A stretch of 64,000 nucleotides of DNA from Pirellulaceae bacterium (GTDB taxonomy: Bacteria; Planctomycetota; Planctomycetia; Pirellulales; Pirellulaceae): NCBI GenBank assembly GCA_026004795.1, contig BPJV01000001.1, forward strand, positions 592,446 to 656,445, in the 5' to 3' direction. Shown one piece after another: positions 55,497-64,000 of this stretch (the first letter of the stretch is position 1; every line of letters starts with the position of its first letter). A program made the translations under genes and the position numbers. The notes beneath the pieces are model-generated. The model did not search any database. It worked only from the letters and a program-made list of their open reading frames with translations, and had not been told where the DNA came from.

Positions 55497-56820
55497 TCGA
55501 CAGAACGTTGAAACAGTCAGAACGAAACACCCATCGTGGGAAGGGGTGGTCGCTGTCCTGATGTTGTTATTGTGCTGCGGCATACCACGCGGTGCGAGGG
55601 CACAGGATACCTGGGAGGGATTCTCCCTGTTGCAGCCCCAGCGAGATTGGCCCTGGTGGCGAGGGCCCTATCGGAACGGCCATGCTGCGCCGCAATGTCG
55701 TCCTCCGGTTAGGTTTTCGGAACACGAGAAGGTGCGGTGGAAGGTGGAGGTTCCTGGTCGCGGGCACAGCTCGCCGGTCGTCTTCGCTGATCGTGTGTTC
55801 TTGGCAACAGCCGATGAGCAGCAGCAGGTGCAGTCCGTGCTAGCGTATCGCTTGGCCGACGGAGCCCCGTTGTGGCAGCGGCCTCTCAGCCAAGGTGGAT
55901 TCCCAGAGAATAACCATCCCAAGAACACCGAAGCGAGTCCCACGGTTGCCTGTGATGGCCAGCGCGTTTTTGTCACCTTTTTCCATCACCAGGCGATTCA
56001 TCTGACCGCTCTGGACCTGGATGGAACCACGGTGTGGGAACGCAACTTAGGGACGTTCAATCCGCGCCGTTACGAATATGGTTACGCGCCCTCGCCGGTT
56101 CTGTGGAGGGACTTGGTGATCGTGTCGGCGGAATATGATGGCCCGAGCTGGATTGTGGCGGTACGCCGTTCGACCGGCGAGCAAGTATGGCGCACCGCTC
56201 GCCCCACAGGCATCACGTTTTCCAGTCCCGTCGTAGCCCACGTCGCCGGGAGGGAGCAGTTGTTCCTCAGCGGTGCTGACCGTGTGGCGTCCTACAATCC
56301 GGCGGATGGCAAGTTGTTATGGAGCGTGGCGGGAACCACCGCCGCCACCTGTGGTACCGTCGTGTGGTGGGACGACGTGGTGATGGCCAGCGGTGGTTAT
56401 CCGAAGGCGGAGACCATTGCAGTCCGAGCCGATGGTAGTGGCGAGGTGCTGTGGCGAAACAATCAGAAATGCTATGAACAGTCGATGATCGTCGTCGAGG
56501 GGTATCTCTACGCATTGACCGATCGCGGCATCCTCTACTGTTGGCGCGTGGAAGACGGTGAAGAGATGTGGCGGGAACGGTTGCGAGGACCAGTAAGCAG
56601 CTCGCCGGTCTACGCAGGGGGGCATCTCTACTGGGCCAACGAAGCGGGGACGGTATACGTCTTTCGCCCTAATCCGCAGCGGTTTGAATTGACGGCCGAG
56701 AATCGTCTGGGGGATGAGCTCTTCGCCTCTCCGGCAGTGACGGGAAATCGACTGTTGTTTCGTTACGCGAGTCGAGTGGGAAGTGAGCGCCGTGAAAGGC
56801 TAATCTGCCTCGAAGATTAA
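55486..56820 (+). CDS. Secreted PQQ-like beta-propeller protein
   Basis: 444 residues. Signal peptide (about 20-40, VVAVLMLLLCCGIPRGARAQ), then WPWWRGPYRNGHA and repeated blades: VRWKVEVPGRGHSSPVVFADRVFLATADEQ, TVWERNLGTFNPRRY, SGADRVASYNPADGKLLWSVAGTTA, YLYALTDRGILYCWRVEDGEEMWRERL, GHLYWANEAGTVYVF. The WxGxxxxG start and GxxLWxxxxxG blade ends are those of planctomycete PQQ_2/BamB-like propellers. No catalytic residues are assigned; probably an extracytoplasmic scaffold. ATG 55486 overlaps the upstream membrane protein. Confidence 0.88.
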   Translation: MTVDRQNVETVRTKHPSWEGVVAVLMLLLCCGIPRGARAQDTWEGFSLLQPQRDWPWWRGPYRNGHAAPQCRPPVRFSEHEKVRWKVEVPGRGHSSPVVFADRVFLATADEQQQVQSVLAYRLADGAPLWQRPLSQGGFPENNHPKNTEASPTVACDGQRVFVTFFHHQAIHLTALDLDGTTVWERNLGTFNPRRYEYGYAPSPVLWRDLVIVSAEYDGPSWIVAVRRSTGEQVWRTARPTGITFSSPVVAHVAGREQLFLSGADRVASYNPADGKLLWSVAGTTAATCGTVVWWDDVVMASGGYPKAETIAVRADGSGEVLWRNNQKCYEQSMIVVEGYLYALTDRGILYCWRVEDGEEMWRERLRGPVSSSPVYAGGHLYWANEAGTVYVFRPNPQRFELTAENRLGDELFASPAVTGNRLLFRYASRVGSERRERLICLED

Positions 56821-56891
56821 GCTCCCTCTGCTCGGCGCCGTGGACAGACGTTTCTGGACCAGCGCAGTTCGCTCCAAAGGCACGCCAGGTG

Positions 56892-58001
56892 ATGACGGCA
56901 TCCCACGAGAGATTGGCCTATTTGCAGATTGCCTTAGCCACCGGCGTGGGGCCGGTGTTGCTGGCGCGGTTGTTGGCGACGTTCGGAACGGCTGCCAGTG
57001 CCTTGGCCGCTTCACCTAGCGAACTGGCGGAAATCGATGGAATCTCCAGCACCCTGGCTGCGCGAATTCATGCCGCGGAGGCTCGCGAGCGTGCGGCGCA
57101 GGTCCTCGAGTCCTGTGAGGCAAAAGGAGTCGAGGTGGTCTTGCCAGTCGACGAAGCGTATCCGCGACTGCTCAAAGAGATTCCGGATCCTCCCGCCGTG
57201 TTGTTTCTCCGCGGGAACCTGGTACCTGCCGATGGGTTGGCCGTGGCCATCGTGGGGACACGCGGCGCCACGCAGTATGGGCGAAGTCAGGCCGAGCGGC
57301 TCGCCAGAGGGTTAGCCAGAGCCGGTCTGACGGTGGTCAGTGGTTTGGCGCGAGGTATCGATGCCGCCGCCCATCAGGGAGCCTTGGATGCGGAGGGACG
57401 CACCATCGGCGTACTAGCCAATGGTGTCGAGGAGATCTATCCGCCGCAGCATAAGGAACTGGCTGCCAGAATCGTCCGCCAAGGGGCCTTGTTGAGTGAG
57501 TGTCCGCCGGGGACCAAGCCCAAAAAGGGGATGTTTCCGCAGCGCAACCGGTTGATCAGCGGGTTGGCATTGGCGACGATCGTCATTGAAGCGGGCGAAC
57601 GATCCGGGGCCCTGATCACGGCGCGATTGGCGGGCGAGCAAGGACGAGAGGTTCTTGCCCTGCCAGGGTTGGTAACCAACCCGCGTGCGCGGGGGTGCCA
57701 CCGGTTGATTCGTGATGGCGCGATCCTGATCGAATCCGTAGAGGATGTGCTCGATGCGCTGGGGCCACTGGTCGACAGTGTTTCGGTCAGTGCGGAAAAA
57801 GAGATTCGACATCCCGCTGAATTGCATTTAAATGAACAAGAACAGGCCGTATTGCAGGCGATCGGTGTCGAGCCGACCGATATCAACCGAGTCGTCGTCC
57901 ACAGCGGTCTGCCGGTCCCGCGCGTGTTGAGCACGATCAGCGTGCTGGAGATGAAACGATTGGTCCGGCGAGTCAGCGGCCAACTGGTGCAGCGGGTTTG
58001 A
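56892..58001 (+). CDS. dprA: DNA processing protein DprA (Smf)
   Basis: 369 residues from ATG 56892 (a GTG immediately before is also in frame). N-terminal SAM-like helix pair (ALATGVGPVLLARLLATFG, EIDGISSTLAARI), then the Rossmann domain: AVAIVGTRGATQYGRSQAERLARGLARAGLTVVSGLARGIDAAAHQGALD, VEEIYPPQH, KKGMFPQRNRLISGLALATIVIEAGERSGALITARLAGEQGREVLALPG, then a C-terminal winged-helix region (LNEQEQAVLQAIGVEPTDINRVVVHSGLPVPRVLSTISVLEMKRLVRRV). DprA binds incoming single-stranded DNA and loads RecA in natural transformation. It ends in overlap with the dinG leader; no other competence genes are in the window. Confidence 0.95.
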   Translation: MTASHERLAYLQIALATGVGPVLLARLLATFGTAASALAASPSELAEIDGISSTLAARIHAAEARERAAQVLESCEAKGVEVVLPVDEAYPRLLKEIPDPPAVLFLRGNLVPADGLAVAIVGTRGATQYGRSQAERLARGLARAGLTVVSGLARGIDAAAHQGALDAEGRTIGVLANGVEEIYPPQHKELAARIVRQGALLSECPPGTKPKKGMFPQRNRLISGLALATIVIEAGERSGALITARLAGEQGREVLALPGLVTNPRARGCHRLIRDGAILIESVEDVLDALGPLVDSVSVSAEKEIRHPAELHLNEQEQAVLQAIGVEPTDINRVVVHSGLPVPRVLSTISVLEMKRLVRRVSGQLVQRV

Positions 58002-58024
58002 GGAAGAAAAACAAGGAGAACGGT

Positions 58025-60034
58025 TTGAGCGATGAAGCGTTGGATGTCGAGGCGATTCTCGGACCACAGGGAAGCATCGCGCGCCGCTTGAGCCACTATG
58101 AAGCTCGACCCCAGCAGCTCGAACTGGCGCATCGCGTGGCCCGTGCTCTGCGCGAAGGAACGCATCTGGTGGCCGAGGCGGGAACGGGAGTAGGTAAGAG
58201 TTTTGCTTACCTAGTCCCGGCCATCCTTCATGCGACCGAGCAGCAGGAGGTGGGAGCGGAGAACGATGCGGTCGTCGGTCGCCGTATTGTGGTCAGCACG
58301 CACACGATCAGTCTGCAGGAGCAATTGATCCATAAAGATCTGCCGCTGCTTAACGCCGTGATTCCTCGTGAGTTCACCTCCGTATTGGTTAAGGGGCGAG
58401 GGAATTACCTCAGTCGCCGCCGGTTGAAGCTGGCCAAGTCTCGCGCTGCGGCATTGCTGGACGATGAAGAGTCACGGCAATTGCAACAGATCGCTCGTTG
58501 GGCCATGGAAACGACCGATGGATCGCTCAGCAACATACCGTTCCGTCCGCTGCCCGGGGTGTGGGATGAAGTGGTCAGCGATCACGTCAATTGCCTGGGG
58601 CGCAAATGCGAGTTTTATGATGAGTGTTTCTATTATCGCGCGCGGCGCCGCGTCCATGGTGCGCAGATCCTCGTGGTCAATCATGCGTTATTCTTCACCG
58701 ACCTGGCGCTGCGGTCGGAAAACGACTACGGCATTCTGCCCGACTACGATGCTGCCGTGTTGGACGAGTGCCATACGATCGAGGCGGTGGCCAGTTCTCA
58801 TTTGGGCATCAAGGTGACCAATGGGCAACTGCAGTACACGCTCAACCGGCTTTACAATCCCTATCGTGAGAAAGGATTGTTCGTGGTTTTCGACATGCGC
58901 CAGGCGTGTGAACTGGTGGCCCAGGCGCATCACCTGGTGGATCAACTCGTGTTCGATCTGGATGCCTGGATGGGAAAGGAATGGCAGACACGGCGCGTAC
59001 GGGAAAAAGAGATCGTCCCCAACCTGCTCAGTCCGGTTTTCGATCAGATTCGCGATGTGGTGAACCGCATGGCCGATCACAGTGAAGACGCCTCGCGGCG
59101 GCAAGAGTTGTTGGGGATCGCCTCCCGCCTCGACGCCCTTTCCCGCGGTGTGGGGGCATGGCTCCGACACCAAGACGACAATCTGGTTTACTGGCTCGAG
59201 CGGTCCTACACGCGCCGCGGCGATGTGCGGATGGAGATGCATGCTGCTCCCGTCGACGTGTCGGAGGCCATTCGCACCAAATTGTTGCAAAAGGTACCCA
59301 GCGTCATCATGCTCAGCGCCACCGTCTCCACGGGCCGAAAGGGAGGCTTCGAGTTCTTTCAGTCGCGTGTGGGGGCGATGGGGTGCCCGACGATTCAACT
59401 GGGAAGTCCGTTCGACTATCGCCGCCAGGCCCAATTGGTATTGGTCGACGACATGCCGGATCCGAGCGCCGACCGTCACGCGTTCGAGAGCCAATTGCCG
59501 GAGGTGCTCAAACGTTACTTGCTGCGCACCGGCGGGCATGCGTTCGTCCTGTTCACCAGTTACTCGCTGTTGCGCCGCACGGCCCAAGCCATGCAGCGAT
59601 GGTTTGCCGATCAACAGTTGACCCTCTATTCCCAGGCCGATGGTGTGCCGCGCAGCCAATTGCTGGAACAGTTCAAAGCGCAGCCACGCGGTGCCTTGTT
59701 CGGAACCGATAGTTTTTGGCAAGGTGTGGACGTACCGGGAGACGCCTTGGGCAATGTCATCATCACCAAACTCCCCTTCGCGGTTCCCGATCATCCCTTG
59801 ATCGAGGCGAGGATGGAGCAGATACGCGAAAGCGGTGGTAATCCCTTTCGGGATTATCAGATTCCCGAGGCGATCATCAAGCTGCGCCAGGGATTCGGCC
59901 GTCTGATTCGCACGGCGACCGATCGTGGCATCGTGGTCATCCTGGATCCGCGGGTGCAAACGAAATACTACGGTCGTTTCTTCTTGCAGGCGTTACCCGA
60001 CTGCCAAGTGGTGCACGAGCGCCTCGGCAGTTAG
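58025..60034 (+). CDS. dinG: ATP-dependent DNA helicase of the DinG/XPD family
   Basis: 669 residues. TTG 58025 is chosen because AAGGAGA lies 6 bases upstream; an in-frame TTG at 57998 overlaps the dprA stop but has no ribosome binding site. Motifs: Walker A EAGTGVGKSFAYLVPA, VVSTHTISLQEQL, GRGNYLSRRRL, CLGRKCEFYDECFYY, ILVVNHALFF, DEXH-type AVLDECHTIEAVA, SVIMLSATVSTG, GALFGTDSFWQGVDVPGDAL, IKLRQGFGRLIRTATDRGIVVILDPRV. The family uses four Cys to hold a [4Fe-4S] cluster; here three are present (C-x4-C-x5-C) and the first, usually in GRxNYxC, is Ser, so the cluster may be absent or altered. A 5'-3' helicase for recombination or R-loop removal. Confidence 0.92.
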   Translation: MSDEALDVEAILGPQGSIARRLSHYEARPQQLELAHRVARALREGTHLVAEAGTGVGKSFAYLVPAILHATEQQEVGAENDAVVGRRIVVSTHTISLQEQLIHKDLPLLNAVIPREFTSVLVKGRGNYLSRRRLKLAKSRAAALLDDEESRQLQQIARWAMETTDGSLSNIPFRPLPGVWDEVVSDHVNCLGRKCEFYDECFYYRARRRVHGAQILVVNHALFFTDLALRSENDYGILPDYDAAVLDECHTIEAVASSHLGIKVTNGQLQYTLNRLYNPYREKGLFVVFDMRQACELVAQAHHLVDQLVFDLDAWMGKEWQTRRVREKEIVPNLLSPVFDQIRDVVNRMADHSEDASRRQELLGIASRLDALSRGVGAWLRHQDDNLVYWLERSYTRRGDVRMEMHAAPVDVSEAIRTKLLQKVPSVIMLSATVSTGRKGGFEFFQSRVGAMGCPTIQLGSPFDYRRQAQLVLVDDMPDPSADRHAFESQLPEVLKRYLLRTGGHAFVLFTSYSLLRRTAQAMQRWFADQQLTLYSQADGVPRSQLLEQFKAQPRGALFGTDSFWQGVDVPGDALGNVIITKLPFAVPDHPLIEARMEQIRESGGNPFRDYQIPEAIIKLRQGFGRLIRTATDRGIVVILDPRVQTKYYGRFFLQALPDCQVVHERLGS

Positions 60035-60165
60035 CGAACAGGGAAAATCCACCAGGCTGTCGCTGCAAGGTACTACCGAGTGGCTCCTCCGGGGGGGCGA
60101 GGGAGGAAGAAACCGCCTCGCACGATGATGATCCCCAGAGACTGGAGGTTCCCGAGGTGGACGGA

Positions 60166-61383
60166 TTAGCGAGCGCGTACCCACACCCCGTCCTCGATGG
60201 CATCGCCAGGGTGGATGATCACCTGTTGGCCGGCCTTCAATCCGGCGATGACCTCGGCCTGCAGCCCATTGTTCTGTCCGATTTCGACTTTGCGCAGACG
60301 TGCACGGTCATTTTGGTCGACGACGAACACGTGCCATAGTCCATCGTGCCGGAACAGGGCGCTGGTGGGGACGCGCAAGCAGTCGTCTGTCTGCCACACC
60401 GTGATGTGGGCATCGACGCGAAAGCCATCGCCGAGCGCGGCGCGGCGTGGGGGAGGATCGAGCAGGTCGACGATGGTGTTGACCCGCTGCTCCTCCACCC
60501 CGAGGGCGGAGATCTTGGTGAAGCCGGAAGGTTCCACCACGCGAACTTCTCCTCGCAGCGGAGTCGTGCCACCCCAGTTCTCCAGGCGGACGGCAGCGCC
60601 CGGACGGATCTTCACCGCATCGGCAGACAAAACATCGACCACCACCTCCAGGTCCAAAGGATCGCCGATCTCCAGGATCGATTGGCCGGCAGCGAGCACC
60701 GCGGCGCTTTCCTGATACCGTCTGAGCACGCGGCCACTGATGGGCGCCTTGATCTCGAGCACTGCAGTTTCGCCCTCTCCCGGCGATCCGGGGCCTTGTT
60801 CGGGATCGGTCAACAGGAGGGCAGCCTGCTCCAGTTCCAGCTCGTAGCGAGCGATGTCGACGCGGAAGCGGGCGGCCCGCACGTCATCGGCACGCAATCT
60901 GGCTTCCAGGCGCAGGGCGTCCAGATCGGACGGAGCGATTGCCTGGGTGCCACTGAGTTGTTCGGCGCGTTGCAATTGTTTGCGCGCATATTCTTCTGCT
61001 GCAGAAGCGCGTTCCAATTCGATCTGTGCCGCATCCAACCGTCGCTTGGCGGCCCCGACGCGCGCCTTGGCCTGGGCCACCGCCCGTGCATCCAGTAGAC
61101 TCGGATCGGTCGGTTGCATGCGGGCGACCACCGTTTGATCCGCCACTACCTCATCGCCCACTTCCAAACGGACGCGTTCCAACATGCCTGCCAACGGTGT
61201 GGACACGATATAGCGATCGCGAATACGCGTCACGCCATCTTCGTCAACGGTGACTTCCAGCGGTCCGCGCGTCAATTCTACCATGTCCACTAGCTGAGGC
61301 TGCGGCCGCAGGAGGACATAGCCGACGGCGAGCAGGGCGGCTGCTAGTAATGACCATACGATGATGCGTACCAGTTTCTTCAA
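60166..61383 (-). CDS. HlyD-type periplasmic adaptor (ABC export system)
   Basis: 405 residues. N-terminal TM helix (IIVWSLLAAALLAVGYVLL), then VDMVELTRGPLEVTVDEDGVTRIRDRYIVSTPLAGMLERVRLEVGDEVVADQTVVARMQP (barrel/lipoyl half), a long coiled hairpin with EYARKQLQRAEQLSGTQAIAPSDLDALRLEARLRADDVRAA, the second lipoyl half (EIKAPISGRVLRRYQESAAVLAAGQSILEIGDP), and a C-terminal beta domain (VPTSALFRHDGLWHVFVVDQNDRARLRKVEIGQNNG). It links the inner-membrane permease encoded just upstream to an outer-membrane channel. Stop at 60166; the permease stop is 23 bases before its ATG. Confidence 0.88.
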   Translation of the reverse strand: MKKLVRIIVWSLLAAALLAVGYVLLRPQPQLVDMVELTRGPLEVTVDEDGVTRIRDRYIVSTPLAGMLERVRLEVGDEVVADQTVVARMQPTDPSLLDARAVAQAKARVGAAKRRLDAAQIELERASAAEEYARKQLQRAEQLSGTQAIAPSDLDALRLEARLRADDVRAARFRVDIARYELELEQAALLLTDPEQGPGSPGEGETAVLEIKAPISGRVLRRYQESAAVLAAGQSILEIGDPLDLEVVVDVLSADAVKIRPGAAVRLENWGGTTPLRGEVRVVEPSGFTKISALGVEEQRVNTIVDLLDPPPRRAALGDGFRVDAHITVWQTDDCLRVPTSALFRHDGLWHVFVVDQNDRARLRKVEIGQNNGLQAEVIAGLKAGQQVIIHPGDAIEDGVWVRAR

Positions 61384-61406
61384 GAATCTTCACCTCCGAC
61401 TGCGGG

Positions 61407-63782
61407 TTACTCACGGATCTTGAGAACTTCGACCAGATCGATCTGTTCCAAGCGACGATGCACGATCCAACCACTGACGATCGCCGCGGTGGCCGCTACG
61501 GCCGCCGATTGGAGGTAGGAATCAGGGTGGATGACCAGGGGAATACGAAACTGCTCCGAGGCAAAACCCTGGACCATGGCGTAGCAAAAACTGTAGCCCA
61601 CCGCCCAGCCAACCGGAATGGCGATGCAGGTGAGTACGGCCAATTCGCCGAGCAGCATGGCAGACGTCTCCCACCGGGAAAAGCCGATGACGCGCAGGGT
61701 CATCAGCTCGCGAGCCCGTTCGTCGAGCGAAATGCGGGCCGTATTGTAAATGACACCGATGGCGATGATGGCCGCGAATAGGACATTGAATGCCTGCATC
61801 GTGAGGACGTTTTCGGCGATCGTCGCTTTGAATTGTTCCATCGTGGCCTTCTTGATCGCGACCGAGCCCACGCGGGGGGTGTGTTTCAGATGCTGGTACA
61901 ATTGCCTATTGGCCAACGAGTCGACTTGCAGCCAGGCGCCGGTGAGTGCCGCGTCCTCCTGCAACAACCGATGCAAGGCATCGATGTCCGCATAAGCATT
62001 CATTCCGGCGTATTCCTGGGCCACGCCCACCACCGGCAGGATGTAGGTTCCTGGGCGTCCATCGAGGATTTCGACTTCCACCCTTTCTCCGGCGCTGACT
62101 CGTAGGCGCTTGGCCAAGGCATCGCTGAGCACCAATCCCTCAGGTGGCAAACGAATGGGGCGTTCGTGAGCGTTCAACAATCGGTAAAGACGGCGTTCTC
62201 TCCCCAGTCCCATGATGGCTGTGCGGTGCTTTCGATGGCCGCGACGGATGTGCACTGGCACACTGCGAAATCCCTCCACGTACTGCACGCCGGGGAGCGA
62301 CTTCAGCTCGTGGATGGCCGCGTGGGAGGCCAAAGGCTCGAAAACAACCTGCACGTCATGGCGCTGCGCTACCTCGAATTGAAAGTTGAGCAAGTAATGG
62401 ATGGCATCGGGAGAAAAGTTGCCCATCAGCAAGACGGCCACTGCTGCCGCAATTCCCAGGACAGAGAACAAACTGTTGAGCGGGCGGCGTTGGAGATGAC
62501 GAAGGATCATGCGTAGTGGAAGGGGGAACAGCCAACTCAAGCCGAGAACTTCGACCACCGAGCGGTGGTAGCGGGCAGGAGTGGGAGGCCGCATGGCCTC
62601 GGCCGGCATCAAGCGAACCGCCTGCCAAACGGCTCGCCCTGCCCCGCCCACTGCGGCCGCCAGGCTAACCAGGCTGGCGGCGGCGATCGAACGTAGGTCG
62701 GGATGGAATTCGAAATGTGGGAAGCGATAAAACTCGCTGTACAACTGAGCCAGTCCGACTGCCAAGCGGGAGCCGGCCAACGTTCCCACCACGGCTCCGA
62801 CGGCGGTGATCCACACCGCTGTTGCGAGGTAATGCATGGCGATGGTCGAGTTGCCGAACCCGAACGCTTTCAATGCCGCGATGATCTCCCGCTGGGTTTG
62901 AACGCGACGGGACAGGATGACGTTGAGCAGAAACGCGGCCACGCCGAGAAAAATCATGGGAGCGATGATGGCCATGCCGCGCAGTTGTTGGATCTCGTCG
63001 TCAAGAAACGACGCAGAGATCTGGTCTTCCCGTCCATAGGCTCCTGTGCAGCCGTACCGCTTGAGCAGGAGGTCGAGTCGGTCCAGCACTTCTTCGTAAT
63101 TGGAACCTGGTTGGAGACGCAGGGCCACATCGTTGAAGGCGCCTTCCATGTTGAATGCTGCTTCGAGGTGCTGCCGCGGCATCCACATGACGCCGAAGCG
63201 GCGGTCATCGGGGAGCAATGCTCCGGGACGAATCTGGAAGACGTACTCGGGAGACAACGCTACGCCGACGATGCGCAGCCTCTGGTAGCGCCCATTGATA
63301 ATCGCGGCGATCGAGTCGCCCAACTGCAACCGATTGGCTTCGTAGAACGCTTCGGAGACGAGTACTTCATCCCCATGCGCCGGATCGGGTTGACGACCAC
63401 GCCTCAGGTGGTAGGCGTTCAACCGTGGTGGCCGACCGCTGGGGATGGAAATCAGTCGCGCGGCGGCCGGTTCCTCCAGGCCCGGCACGTCGATCGTCAC
63501 ATCCGCTACCACGCGCGTATCGACCATCGTCACGCCATCGATCGCCGCGATTTGCGGTTCGAGCGTGCGGGGGGCGCGTCGCAGCTGCGCAAATACATGA
63601 GCGAATCGGTAGCGATCGTAGTAGGTGTCGCGCGTATCTCGCAGAAACTGAAGGATCGACGTGGACATGACGAAGACGGCAACGCCCGCCGCCACCACGG
63701 CGGCAATGGCCAACGCCTGACCCTTCGTCGCCCATAGTTCGCGAACCAACTTGCGTGTGAGAACACTTCCTTGCGTCATCAT
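61407..63782 (-). CDS. ABC transporter permease with two FtsX domains
   Basis: 791 residues, with TM helices in the order typical of DevC/MacB-like exporters: one N-terminal helix (ALAIAAVVAAGVAVFVM), a periplasmic MacB-type domain (about 45-270), three helices (FLGVAAFLLNVILSRRVQTQREIIAALKAFGFGNSTIAMHYLATAVW) of the first FtsX domain, a middle helix, a second periplasmic domain, and the second FtsX domain (NVLFAAIIAIGVIYNTARISLDERARELMTLRVIGFSRWETSAMLLGELAVLTCIAIPVGWAVG). The RExxxLRxIGFS loop is the coupling site for the ATPase. The substrate is unknown. Its ATG is 112 bases behind the ATPase stop. Confidence 0.9.
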   Translation of the reverse strand: MMTQGSVLTRKLVRELWATKGQALAIAAVVAAGVAVFVMSTSILQFLRDTRDTYYDRYRFAHVFAQLRRAPRTLEPQIAAIDGVTMVDTRVVADVTIDVPGLEEPAAARLISIPSGRPPRLNAYHLRRGRQPDPAHGDEVLVSEAFYEANRLQLGDSIAAIINGRYQRLRIVGVALSPEYVFQIRPGALLPDDRRFGVMWMPRQHLEAAFNMEGAFNDVALRLQPGSNYEEVLDRLDLLLKRYGCTGAYGREDQISASFLDDEIQQLRGMAIIAPMIFLGVAAFLLNVILSRRVQTQREIIAALKAFGFGNSTIAMHYLATAVWITAVGAVVGTLAGSRLAVGLAQLYSEFYRFPHFEFHPDLRSIAAASLVSLAAAVGGAGRAVWQAVRLMPAEAMRPPTPARYHRSVVEVLGLSWLFPLPLRMILRHLQRRPLNSLFSVLGIAAAVAVLLMGNFSPDAIHYLLNFQFEVAQRHDVQVVFEPLASHAAIHELKSLPGVQYVEGFRSVPVHIRRGHRKHRTAIMGLGRERRLYRLLNAHERPIRLPPEGLVLSDALAKRLRVSAGERVEVEILDGRPGTYILPVVGVAQEYAGMNAYADIDALHRLLQEDAALTGAWLQVDSLANRQLYQHLKHTPRVGSVAIKKATMEQFKATIAENVLTMQAFNVLFAAIIAIGVIYNTARISLDERARELMTLRVIGFSRWETSAMLLGELAVLTCIAIPVGWAVGYSFCYAMVQGFASEQFRIPLVIHPDSYLQSAAVAATAAIVSGWIVHRRLEQIDLVEVLKIRE

Positions 63783-63894
63783 TCAGCTCGCCTGTGGCGG
63801 ATTTTCGCTAGGACCGAAGGGGCGCCGAGGGGGATGGCGGACATCGACCCACACATGTTGTCGAGCCACGATGGTCTGCGCCGTGCCATCATCT

Positions 63895-64000
63895 CTACCA
63901 CTGGATTTCCTCAGGCGGCTTGCGCGACGCATTGTTCTCCAGCGCCGCAATCTGTCCGTCACGCATATGGAGGATGCGATCCGCCATCGCACCAATGGCG
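63895..64000 (-). CDS. ABC transporter ATP-binding protein, C-terminal end (cut by window edge)
   Basis: The last 35 residues are visible: AIGAMADRILHMRDGQIAALENNASRKPPEEIQW. The ADRILHMRDGQI segment is the conserved end of LolD/MacB-type ATPases (adjacent to the H-loop). It precedes the double-FtsX permease on the same strand and should be its motor subunit. Confidence 0.85.
   Translation of the reverse strand, partial: AIGAMADRILHMRDGQIAALENNASRKPPEEIQW

Noticed and set aside
58688-59959. 423-codon minus-strand frame
   Set aside because: Antisense to dinG, which carries all helicase motifs.

Overview
The window looks like a planctomycete chromosome (Pirellulales-like is my guess; no database was searched). 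The evidence is a DUF1559 pseudopilin-type protein with an H-x-DG tail motif (1810-2751), secreted DUF1573 proteins, a MauE-like domain, a giant RHS protein that starts with the planctomycete LESLENRxLLAA-type surface motif and carries an internal dockerin pair, and many membrane glycosyltransferases.

Layout. 1-7.7 kb (minus strand): a gene running off the left edge, a membrane glycosyltransferase, the DUF1559 protein, then cassette A: GT2-MauE-DUF1573 fusion, small Cys-rich secreted protein, membrane-anchored secreted protein, GT39-type membrane glycosyltransferase. 8.4-20.9 kb: cassette B, a diverged copy of A (GT2, anchored protein, GT39). Its GT39 gene is split: the 5' part ends near 18.81 kb, the 3' part resumes near 8.98 kb, and about 9.8 kb of heavy-metal efflux genes lies between (ECF sigma/anti-sigma, CusB, CusA, YHS-like lipoprotein, truncated TolC, truncated amidohydrolase). 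21.3-24.3 kb (plus): a secreted DUF1573 protein, a Cys-rich secreted protein and a LolA-like secreted protein, behind a promoter-like sequence whose -35/-10 spacer holds 14 consecutive G. 24.8-26.1 kb: a GT25-sulfotransferase fusion.

26.3-40.6 kb: an RHS polymorphic-toxin island. One long RHS gene is followed by two N-terminally incomplete (orphan) RHS cassettes. Each has a different C-terminal tip, and the first two tips are followed at once by a small gene that may encode immunity. 38.5-45.1 kb: an insertion-sequence graveyard (IS5-like twice, IS66 remnant, ISKra4-like, IS3 remnant), palindromic repeats and tandem repeats. 45.1-46.4 kb: a 5'-damaged GIY-YIG/zinc-ribbon gene, a small unknown gene and a tRNA with a CAT anticodon.

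47-64 kb is ordinary chromosome: EamA transporter, HEPN-like protein, a three-gene operon (P-loop ATPase, beta-rich protein, DUF3592 protein), an S1-domain protein, a membrane protein plus PQQ-like propeller pair, dprA-dinG, and an ABC export system (HlyD adaptor, double-FtsX permease, ATPase cut by the right edge).

Caveat: at least a dozen genes show single-base frame changes where paralogues or the adjoining frame restore a perfect protein. Some may be assembly errors rather than true pseudogenes; they are flagged individually.
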